The position numbers and the translations under genes were made by a program. This document shows positions 1 to 8,128 of a DNA stretch of 64,000 nucleotides, in pieces (position 1 is the stretch's first letter; each line of letters begins with the position of its first letter). The DNA is taken from contig NC_009417.2 of NCBI RefSeq assembly GCF_000002875.2, forward strand, positions 35,079 through 99,078, in the 5' to 3' direction. The notes under the pieces are model-generated. The model made no database searches. It worked only from the letters and a program-made list of their open reading frames with translations, and had not been told where the DNA came from. This DNA comes from Leishmania infantum JPCM5. Taxonomy: Eukaryota > Euglenozoa > Kinetoplastea > Trypanosomatida > Trypanosomatidae.

Positions 1-213
1 CTCAAGCGCCTCAAGCGGCACATGCGGGTGACCGAGGTACTCCGATGCAAAATGTTGTCCTACTTCACCGCTGCCCGCACGGATTCTGTAACTTGCCGTT
101 GTGTGTTCCATTTCTGTTCGTCGAAAGATGGATGTGGGAAGCAGCAGATGCTGCGCACGGCGAATACGCAACGAGCCGAAGAGAAACGAAAAGAAAGCAC
201 TGCAACTCCTATC

Positions 214-1266
214 TTAATCGTCGCTGTTCCACCCGCTGCTGAGACTTCGCTCACTGTAGCCCTCTTCACAGAGCATGCCATATGTGCTGCGCGATGCCAC
301 GCGGCCTCGCCGCCGCCCTGTGGAAGAGCCGGACGCCTCGTCCTCCGCCCTTTCCGCGGACTCACCACTCCGGCCATCAGCGTCGTCCGGATAGTCATTA
401 CCCGAAAAGTCCTCAGCGTTGCTATCGAACTCGTCGTCTTTACGGTGATCTGGGTAACAGTAGAGGTCCTCCGTAGCATCACCTATGGCCTCCACGCACA
501 ACAGCTCATCGTATTCCTGCAGGAGCCGCCACATTGCTCCGTCAGCATCCGTTTCCACCGCACCCCAGCGCGAGGGAGACGCCGAGACCAAATTAGCATC
601 CGCACTGCTGTGGCCGCCAACGCTGCAGGTGCAGCGCCGTGGCGCGAGGAAGTAGCAGGGGAGATCCTCGTCTTCCTCGACTCTGCCACGCTTCAGACTG
701 CTTCGAGTGCATCCGACGAGATCGTCTTCCGTTATGGCGAACTCGCCAAATGCCTCCACCATGGTATCCTCCTCCGTCGCCTCAGAATCCAAAGTAAAGA
801 GCTCCACCACAGCAGCACCGTCGTCTACGCGAGAGACACCATCACCGCACTCGATTACCACGCACTGCCCACTCGCGGTGACACGCTCCACTGGCGAGCG
901 GAACGGTCGCGTCTGCCGATTCGTAGAAACCTGCGGCATCAGCGCCTTTGCCATTCCCGTCGACTGCTCCGCGCCCAAGTGACGTAGACGGCGAAAGATA
1001 AACTTGGTGCGACAGGAAAGAGTAGCGTGCAGGACTGGCGGCAAGGGGCCCATTTCCGCGCTGTCCCACTGCACCCGTACGAGAGTGGGCGGTGCCGCCT
1101 CTTCAACAAACCCATCACGGCCTCGCTTGCGGCTCACCTTGAGATAAACCCGCGGCTGGCACGCGTCGCCCCCAGTGCGGGTGGGAGTCGACATAGATAT
1201 CGCACAGAGAGGTTGTGCGAGTGTGAGGAGGCGTGGTTGACGCGTGAGAGTTGCCGTCGTCGTCAT
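214..1266 (-). CDS. IWR1: Iwr1-like RNA polymerase II nuclear import factor
   Basis: A 350-residue acidic protein. Residues 40-51 (RVYLKVSRKRGRD) match the N-terminal signature of Iwr1/SLC7A6OS proteins. An acidic segment ending in SNAEDFSGNDYPDD (about 281-295) matches the Iwr1 C-terminal motif (acidic run, then N-D-Y-P-D/E). In yeast and man Iwr1 binds assembled RNA polymerase II and carries it into the nucleus; the same role here is inferred. The middle is low complexity. The start at 1266 is the first ATG after a candidate splice acceptor at 1281; an in-frame ATG at 1194 gives 326 residues and begins closer to the conserved part. The tail is rich in Ser, Asp and Arg. This is the last gene of the unit in the window; its 3' UTR runs off the left edge. 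Family assignment rests on two short motifs. Confidence 0.68.
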   Translation of the reverse strand: MTTTATLTRQPRLLTLAQPLCAISMSTPTRTGGDACQPRVYLKVSRKRGRDGFVEEAAPPTLVRVQWDSAEMGPLPPVLHATLSCRTKFIFRRLRHLGAEQSTGMAKALMPQVSTNRQTRPFRSPVERVTASGQCVVIECGDGVSRVDDGAAVVELFTLDSEATEEDTMVEAFGEFAITEDDLVGCTRSSLKRGRVEEDEDLPCYFLAPRRCTCSVGGHSSADANLVSASPSRWGAVETDADGAMWRLLQEYDELLCVEAIGDATEDLYCYPDHRKDDEFDSNAEDFSGNDYPDDADGRSGESAERAEDEASGSSTGRRRGRVASRSTYGMLCEEGYSERSLSSGWNSDD

Positions 1267-1280
1267 GAGCGAAAAACCAC

Positions 1281-1282
1281 CT
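1281..1282 (-). promoter_or_regulatory. Predicted spliced-leader acceptor AG, Iwr1-like gene
   Basis: On the minus strand a short pyrimidine tract (TCTCTCCCTGTTT) is followed by AG, 15 nt before the ATG at 1266, with no earlier ATG between. Prediction only. Confidence 0.4.
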
Positions 1283-1286
1283 AAAC

Positions 1287-1992
1287 AGGGAGAGACGCGA
1301 GCAACTTATCCATGTGCTTTCTGCGCACTGGGAGAGGGGACGGTGGGGCTCGCTACTGCACAGAGGTTATACCAGTAGAGAAGGCTTCGAATACCTGCAC
1401 GCGGAGCGGGCTCGAATGCGTGCCTCTGTAGTTTTCCCCCTCCTGTAACGAGGGTGTGAAGAGCACAGAGAGAGAGAGGGCAAAAACTGCAGTCGCTTTC
1501 CCGCGAGAACTGTGACGCCGCCGAGAGTGACAGAGAGAGAACGGCGTACATAACATAGAAGTAGGACTTTTTCTTCGTTTTCAGCGCCCTCCAGTTTTCT
1601 TTCCGTGCCGTGGCAACCGCGCCACCTCCGTGATACGCCTTGCCTCACCTTGTCCGAAGCGCAAGCATCGGTCCCGAAAGAGGTGCACCGGCGCTAGTTC
1701 TCTGACTCCGTGGTTTCCTTTCGTCTCACAGAAAGTATATGCTCACGGTTCGCCACTTCAAGGCATCCGTTCAACTCACCACACTCGCCTTGCCGTAAGG
1801 AATCATCCGCACAGAACGGACAAGGAAAGGGGAACCGAGAAGCACGCAAGAGGTATACAGGGGGCCACGGGGCTTTACTGCAGCCTACTCAACACCTCTC
1901 CACATGTTATCACACCAGGTTCATACATGAAAAGACGGAAAACGAGACCAACCCAGCGCAGTACAAAAGATCTCGCTTTCGATGTCCATGTC
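1287..1992. other. Spacer upstream of the Iwr1-like gene
   Basis: About 700 bp between the Iwr1-like 5' end and repeat A1. GA-rich runs on the plus strand (1465-1545) form pyrimidine tracts on the transcribed strand. No gene is supported. Confidence 0.5.
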
Positions 1993-2604
1993 CATTCGCT
2001 GCCACACAGCATGAGCCAAGCTCCGCTCGGCCCCCGGCGTGCCACAGGCCCCATCGCCTGGCGCGAAGCAGCCCGAGACACGCACGCATGCAAGCAATGC
2101 CCCGACCCAGCCACCTCAGCACGGCCCCCGTCTCGAGCTGCGCCCACCCCTCCCCGCTCCGCGGGTCGCCTCATAGCCGCTCCCCCATCATGCCGGTCGC
2201 CACCCCGGGTGCACCACCACAACCACCCCCCCCCGTCCCTACACCTCGGCGTGACGCCCAGGCTGCCCCAACCAGTAGGCAGTGCGAGGGGCGCGTGAGA
2301 TGCACTCGAGCCATGCTGGCACCTCGGCCCATCGCATGGGTGGCGCAAGCGTGCTCTCTGTCGCCGGTCGCTCCGACGCATCCCCGTCCAGGACCTGACC
2401 ACCGACATCCGCAGTGATACGTCGCACCCACCTGCCTAGGCGGCAGGCGCTTCACCCTGTCATCACCAGCGGTGGGCTCGGCATTTCGCAGGCACAGGAA
2501 GGGAGGGCTGCTTGGCTTCCCCGCCCCCACTCCCTCCCCCGCGCCGACAGAGCGAGTAGGGGTGTACTGAGCACCGAGATACCACGCACTGAGGTGTCCT
2601 AAAT
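1993..2604 (-). repeat. Repeat A copy 1, SIDER-like retroposon
   Basis: One of four copies (others at 11501, 14001 and 48983) of a GC-rich element of about 605 bp. In transcribed orientation it begins with GGACACCTCAGTGCG and ends with GGCAGCGAATG. This copy differs from the others at only a few positions and in the length of a C run near 2227. It starts about 420 bp downstream of the stop codon of the second tetraspanin-like gene, so it probably lies in that 3' UTR, the usual place of Leishmania SIDERs. Open frames through it are not conserved as proteins. Assignment to SIDER is by size, position and base composition, not by a match to a consensus. Confidence 0.75.
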
Positions 2605-3020
2605 CATCAGGTCAAGCGAATGCGACACGAAACCAGCGGAATCGCTTTAACGGGAGCAGTGCTGCACAGACACCATATCATCATGCACCGCATTCATTGT
2701 CAAAGGACAGTACCGAAGCCAAGCATCAATAAGCGTAGGTGACCAACGCAAGTAGTGCTCTGCCGCAGAAGAGATGGCGGTTTTCCCAAGAGAATGCTAA
2801 ATGAGGTCCCAGACACGCAGAGGTGACGTCTTCGGTGCTGCAATTGCCCCCCCCCGCCGCCGAAGAGTGGCAGTGAGAAGGGAGGGCGACGGAGAAATCG
2901 CCTTTCCTGCAAGTCTCGTCACGTTTAGTGAAAAGAAAAACCCTTTCTATTGCTCACCGTGGCCTAAGCCAGAGTTTGCGTCCCTCGAACTCCGACAACA
3001 GGTAGTCCTTGTGTGGCACG
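2605..3020. other. Proximal 3' UTR of tetraspanin-like gene B
   Basis: About 415 bp between the stop codon at 3021 and repeat A1. A C run near 2845-2856 is the only notable feature. Confidence 0.45.
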
Positions 3021-4364
3021 TCAGCTGCGTTTGCGGTTCGCCCCGCGACAGTCGTCAGAGGATTCGCCCTTTAGCATCATGATGCTCTCTTTGGTTGACG
3101 AGGAAGGCGAATTCAAAGGCATAAAGTCGGATGAGCGGGGCCGCTGATGATTTGTGATGAGAGCGACGATGCCGGCCACGAGGCTGCAGACCGTCATGCC
3201 GAAAAGGAGACACATATCGAACCCGATTGTCGAAGAGAAGTGGCCAATGATGTAGTCCTCGCAAGTCGTGGAGTGTGCCGGTGTAATTCTCATCGACCTA
3301 TTAGCAAGTGCGCAGGCGGTGGAGTAGAGCGGGTAGTCCTCGGTGAGGTCAATGTACGCGGTGATCTTTCCGCACTGATCTTGCACCATCTTCGTGATGT
3401 CTTCCAAAAAGTCGTTGTTGTCGCGGTCGCGGCGCCGCTTCACGGCTCTGCCACTCTGCGTCGTGACAAAGCAGAGGGAGCCCCACACCTCCTCATCCGA
3501 CATCAGCTCCTCCTCACTCACGTTCAGTGAAGATGTGTTGGTCACGCAGCACGAGCTGAAACCAGAGCAAGGATAAGCGTACTCCCAGAGGCACTGGCTC
3601 GCCTCGCCATCCAGCTTTTCCAACACGTCGTGAAAGAGCTGGAGTGACGTGTTCTGCCACACGCCCAGCTGCCCACTCAAGAAAACGCGGAGCAGAAAGT
3701 AGAGAAGCACGCAGCCGTGGACCAACACCAGCAGGCCGTAGCCCATGAGCCACTTGCCTGGCCGCCGTCGCTCCGGATCGCCCAGAACCCACATACCCGC
3801 TGCTCCTACCAGCACCGAAGGTATGAGCAGCACCTGCAACCCGTGTTGCACCATACCCACCACATGTGGCATCCACGATGTGGGCAGCGCGCTCATTTCC
3901 GTCTCACTGACAACTTCGTCGAGCGATTTCTCTATGCGTGTAACGAGAGACGTCGTGAGAGAAGGTGCAATGAAGAAGACTGTGATGCACCCAAGAAACG
4001 ATATTGCGAAGAGAATCACTGCCGCTACAAGAGCCATGCCGGGCTCTGTCAGTGAGAACTGAAACGCCTGCACAAAATGCGCCCAGTGCAGGCGAAACGA
4101 CGAGAATAGTACTGCCGTTGTAGAGGTGGGGAACGCGAAGGAGTCAGTGGCGGCATAACCGATGTCTGTCGCCACAGAGGCGGAAGCATCCCTGCGCACT
4201 GACGGCGTCGTCGCCGGCTTCCGCTGCGCACGTAACGGCGCAGCGACGTGAACTTCCACGGCGACGTCGCCCTCCTTATTCATGACGTCAATCCAAGAGC
4301 TTGCTAAAATGCCAGGTCGCCGCGCCTCCCCACCGGGTGCCCGAGTGGTGTCTCCGGTCGGCAT
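3021..4364 (-). CDS. Tetraspanin-like four-TM membrane protein B
   Basis: A 447-residue protein with four predicted membrane segments. TM1 contains ALVAAVILFAISFLGC, TM2 LQVLLIPSVLVGAAGMW, TM3 GLLVLVHGCVLLYFLL, and TM4, near the C terminus, CLLFGMTVCSLVAGIVALI. The large loop between TM3 and TM4 has a cysteine cluster, PCSGFSSCC, resembling the CCG-type signature of the tetraspanin large extracellular loop, plus further cysteines. The loop also holds a basic run (RRRDRD) unusual for a tetraspanin. The start at 4364 is the first ATG after a candidate acceptor at 4468; an in-frame ATG at 4283 would give 420 residues. The neighbouring gene at 6572 has the same topology and CSGF-CC motif, so the two are probably divergent paralogues. 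Tetraspanins organise membrane microdomains; no specific role can be given. Confidence 0.7.
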   Translation of the reverse strand: MPTGDTTRAPGGEARRPGILASSWIDVMNKEGDVAVEVHVAAPLRAQRKPATTPSVRRDASASVATDIGYAATDSFAFPTSTTAVLFSSFRLHWAHFVQAFQFSLTEPGMALVAAVILFAISFLGCITVFFIAPSLTTSLVTRIEKSLDEVVSETEMSALPTSWMPHVVGMVQHGLQVLLIPSVLVGAAGMWVLGDPERRRPGKWLMGYGLLVLVHGCVLLYFLLRVFLSGQLGVWQNTSLQLFHDVLEKLDGEASQCLWEYAYPCSGFSSCCVTNTSSLNVSEEELMSDEEVWGSLCFVTTQSGRAVKRRRDRDNNDFLEDITKMVQDQCGKITAYIDLTEDYPLYSTACALANRSMRITPAHSTTCEDYIIGHFSSTIGFDMCLLFGMTVCSLVAGIVALITNHQRPRSSDFMPLNSPSSSTKESIMMLKGESSDDCRGANRKRS

Positions 4365-4467
4365 TTTCGAGGCGCACAAAGAGGTGGGAAAGAGAGAGAG
4401 CGACAACGGCCCCCGCCGCAAGCGAAGAAGGGAAAAACAAGAGTGGCACAGGAAAAAGACAGCAGAC

Positions 4468-4469
4468 CT
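4468..4469 (-). promoter_or_regulatory. Predicted spliced-leader acceptor AG, tetraspanin-like gene B
   Basis: The transcribed strand reads CCGTTTTCACCTGCCTCAG here, and the first ATG after it is the chosen start at 4364. A second long pyrimidine tract (about 4375-4465) has no AG before the start codon. Confidence 0.4.
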
Positions 4470-6571
4470 GAGGCAGGTGAAAACGGAATGCAAGGTCGAT
4501 GGATCCCTGTACAGCGTTTTCCTTCCCTTCGCCTAGTAACAGAGCAGGGCGCTCTTCCACAAGTCCGGTGCGACAACAACAACGCGCGCAGACACAGCAA
4601 CCGTAGAGACGCAGTCGAAAAAAAAAAGAAATACAAAGAGTCCTTTGTGAGCTGGAGCGCGAGTCACAGGAAAGGGTCCGACCAAACCCTAAACGGGGAC
4701 GAGCGGCAATGATGTGATAACAGCAGGGGAGAAGGGATGAAAGGGAAGAAGAAGAATGAGGGGAGGGAGGGAGGGAGGCGAGAAGATATCAGTGCAGAAA
4801 GAGACGCGTGATGAGTTACAGGAATCAGAGCACAAAACCAGAGAAGAGAAACACTGAAGAGGGAGGCACACGCGAAAGCAGACAAAAAAAATGAATGCTC
4901 AACTCAGCACCGCGGTGCGTGCGCGTGTAGGCGATGGAGGGGAAGGAGGAGGAGAGAATGAGAGCCGGGTGTCCAGTTGCGTCGGGTCGACTGAGGCGCA
5001 GATTGATTCTTTTCTCAAATGTGCTGACTCGGTCGTGGTGGAGACCCCGCCTTTAGTGGGAAGGGTGCAAACACTATGGTGCAGCCAATGGGTAAGAAAG
5101 AGCGAATTCGACTAGGCAATGGGGACCGGGAAAAAAAAATCAGAAGAGAAGGTGAAACACCAACGCGGACGGAGCTAGAATAGGAACGAAGGGGAGGGAA
5201 GCCTCTACGCAAAGGCAAAGGGAGGTGAGAAGCATACGAGACGGAGAAGGGGGTGGGACAGCGGGCTTGTAGAGATGTGCACCAGCGCATTAAAAGCGCG
5301 TGTTCTCAGTGCGACGTAGAGAAATAGGTATCACGCCTTCCTGGTGACGCCACGGAAAGAGCCAGAAGAAAGAGAAACTGTGATTAGACCAGTAAAACTT
5401 CCACGCTTATAATCAGTCGAGGGATATGGCAGCACGGAGGAAGAACACAAATGAAGAAACAACAGGTGAGGCGCACAGGCCAAGCAGATGGCAGCACGAC
5501 GACGACGACGACGTGGTATGCCAAGCAGCTCTGCAACTCTCGCGAGCTTCTCGCCTAATGTCGCAGACTCGGTGCGGCTACGCAGGCTACACAATCAACT
5601 ATACTTCTCTTGCTGGCGCGCACCACCGGCAATGCACGGAGAACAGTGTTGAGCAGAGGCAATACGCCAAAACGAAAAGAGACTCACGAGACACGGTGGC
5701 GGCAACACACTTGTACGAGATGTGTGGCCCTCTTACAGCGCCGGTACACGCGAAGAGCAACGAAGGGCTATCAAAAGGAAAGTAGAGAGAGGCGAGAGGT
5801 TGAGGAAACAGATTGCACTGCAATAAGGGGAGTAACTACATCGATAACGCACCGTGCGGAAGAAGACGCGGTGCGCGACGGAGAGCATTGGCGTTCACCC
5901 TTGCATTCACTACGTCATCCTACAAGACCTGGTGTGCGGAGGGCGAGGCGGCGGCGCACTGCAACCAAACAGCAGAGTCGCTCCTCTGTGCACATCTGCT
6001 GCTTTCCTTCTCGTTTTGTTCTGATTTAGTCGATGAAGATGCTGTGTTGGGGTACCGTTGCAGACATCGGTGCTCCCATTGCACGACAACTGCGTTGTCG
6101 CGGTTGCTGCTGGACAGCATTTGCGCACGAGGAGTTGGCAATGTACCAGTGCATTGTCTGGAGCGATGCCAACTCCACTTCTTCGCCTTTCCTCCTGCGT
6201 CTTTCGGCACCCGTTCTTCGTTTCGTTTCTCGATGTCGCCGGTGAGGGCAAAGCGCTCAGCCTTCCGGGGAGTAAGCAAGCAGGGGACCAGCAAAGCAGG
6301 TCTGACAGAAACGGGATCGAGCGGCAGTATTAGCCTACGAATAAAAAAAAAGAACGCGATGAACGCGCGCGTGCGCATCACGCTGCCTGCCCTCTGTACT
6401 CCTCGACAGCGCGCAAGATCCAACAATGCAGATCCTGCCCTTCCCCTGGATATGGAGGCACACCCATTTACATCTGCCGGCTAACGTGGGTGTGCACCAC
6501 AGTGAGATCGCGCTGGGCCGTAGCGGTAATGAGGGAGGAAGGTGGTCAACGAGGGAGGGAAGGCCGGCGCT
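4470..6571. other. Spacer between the two tetraspanin-like genes
   Basis: About 2.1 kb, strongly purine-rich on the plus strand at 4380-4900 and with A runs near 4619 and 6345. It should hold the 3' UTR of tetraspanin-like A and the 5' UTR of B. Frames of 60-220 codons occur on both strands, but none shows a domain, so no gene is called. Confidence 0.5.
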
Positions 6572-7495
6572 TTAGAAGCGGTGCAGCATACGATTGTCAA
6601 TGCGCGGCTTCCATCGTACACTCGCCATGGTTATGCCGCTGAGAATAAGAAAGAAAAGGGTGCATGACGACGGCAAAAACATTAAAAAGTAAAACCTGGA
6701 TCTCAGCAACGACGTCAGCACTGCCTCACATGTCTGATCATACTTAGCGTTCTCAGTCGAGCAACGCGAGGCACACATGGTGTGCGGCCACTCCACCTTC
6801 TCGCGCGTGTCGATGTCGAACGTGGTTCCGTTGGCGGCCTCGAGATAGCAAGCAGTAGGCACCATAACGGCACCTCGAAGCGGGACTTCGTCCAGAGCAG
6901 CGCCACGGCAGCACTGCCCTTTCTTGAAACCGGAGCACTCGAGCTTATTCTCTATGTCGCACACAACACCAGGCTCCGCCGCCACCATCTTTGCCCACAC
7001 TGCCTGCAGCCCATTGAGATCGTGAAAACGAGCATAGGTCATGTAGGTCACAAACGTCCCACACACAAGTGCGTACGAGAAGAACAGCGCGGCAAGGAAC
7101 ATCAAAAGGGAAGAGCGTTTGCAGCAGCAGCTGGCGACGCAGCCGAGTACGCCGGTCGCAAGGATAAGAATACCAGCGGCGAGCACGAGCATACCGCTCG
7201 TGGTGCAGGTTGCGCGAAACGACGAAAAAGCAGAGAAGCAGCTGGAGAACCACACAAGAACGCCCGCTCCGAAGAGGCTGAGAACGCCTGAAAAAAGGCC
7301 GACGAGGGCGCGGTACTTGTTGAGACGCTGCCACCACGTGCTTTGGTTGAAATTCGGGGCACCGTTTAGTTGCCTGTACACATCGTTCACCCAGTCGATG
7401 TCGTCGTTTTCCTCAACCTCCATGGAAACACCCGAAGCGAGGGCATTCGGCTCTCCCTCCTCCGTGAGCAGACGAGCGCTATCTAAGATGCTCAT
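6572..7495 (-). CDS. Tetraspanin-like four-TM membrane protein A
   Basis: A 307-residue protein with an acidic N-terminal tail and four membrane segments: LVGLFSGVLSLFGAGVLVW, GMLVLAAGILILATGVLGC, LMFLAALFFSYALVCGTFV, and FLMFLPSSCTLFFLILSGI near the C terminus. TM2 is followed by a run of three cysteines (ASCCCKR), a likely palmitoylation site. The large loop before TM4 has CSGFKKGQCC and four further cysteines, as expected for a tetraspanin extracellular loop. The start at 7495 is the first ATG after a candidate acceptor at 7541. The frame is open above it, but the added residues look like translated UTR. It shares CSGF-CC spacing with the downstream gene at 3021. Surface or flagellar membrane location is plausible but not shown. 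Confidence 0.75.
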   Translation of the reverse strand: MSILDSARLLTEEGEPNALASGVSMEVEENDDIDWVNDVYRQLNGAPNFNQSTWWQRLNKYRALVGLFSGVLSLFGAGVLVWFSSCFSAFSSFRATCTTSGMLVLAAGILILATGVLGCVASCCCKRSSLLMFLAALFFSYALVCGTFVTYMTYARFHDLNGLQAVWAKMVAAEPGVVCDIENKLECSGFKKGQCCRGAALDEVPLRGAVMVPTACYLEAANGTTFDIDTREKVEWPHTMCASRCSTENAKYDQTCEAVLTSLLRSRFYFLMFLPSSCTLFFLILSGITMASVRWKPRIDNRMLHRF

Positions 7496-7540
7496 TCGAA
7501 GGTGAAAAAAAAAACAGATTCGTGCAGGACGCAATGAAAC

Positions 7541-7542
7541 CT
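7541..7542 (-). promoter_or_regulatory. Predicted spliced-leader acceptor AG, tetraspanin-like gene A
   Basis: The transcribed strand reads CTTTATTTTTCCAG, with the next ATG at 7495 being the chosen start. A further T-run (7507-7514 on the plus strand as A) follows. Confidence 0.4.
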
Positions 7543-8128
7543 GGAAAAATAAAGTTACGCAGTTGCGCATACATACAGCATGCAAGCCCTACAAGGTGGG
7601 GTGCAAGCGTGGGCGTAGAAACGTGAGGAGAGAGGGAGAAAAAAAGCGCACGACAAAGAGCGGGACATGGATGGTGAGGCAGAGTAATATCATAACGTGT
7701 TTACAACCGCGTTATGACGATCAAACAACACAACGGAGCGACTTAAAGTAGCCACTTCACCAGGTGACAGTGACGGCGCTCCCGTGGTCGCAGGCGTCAG
7801 TCCCAGCAACGTTGAGCATGTATGCGCACAGACGATAGCCGGCAAAGGTTGCCTAGAAGCAGCCAATGCAAAGAAGCACAGCCAAGAGGCAAATGTCGGC
7901 ACGGCTACAGCGCGCTCGACGTCCAAGGTGGAGAGAGGCAGATCAATTTCGGGCCATGCCTCTGTGTGTGTGTGTGTGTGTGTGTGTCTGTGTTTGTGTC
8001 TGTGTATGTGTGAACAAAGGTAAGATGAGGATTAGGAAGAAGGGGGCAGCCGCTCTTTTTTCGCATGCCTCATCCCATCTTTGCGCGAAATGTGTCCGTC
8101 GAGGCGTCGAAGGTGACAAGAAACTCTG
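7543..8128. other. Spacer with a (TG)n microsatellite
   Basis: No gene is supported. A TG-rich tract occupies about 7961-8012, with interruptions (TCTG, TTTG, TATG) in its right half. Confidence 0.5.
7961..8012. repeat. (TG)n microsatellite
   Basis: About 52 bp of TG dinucleotides, pure at the left and interrupted at the right. Confidence 0.85.

Noticed and set aside
22..987. 321-codon plus-strand frame
   Set aside because: It lies opposite the Iwr1-like gene, has no recognisable domain, and runs against the direction of every supported gene.
7961..8012. TG tract as a regulatory or strand-switch element
   Set aside because: Similar TG tracts occur at 21111, 60965 and 61096 without change of coding strand; they look like ordinary microsatellites.
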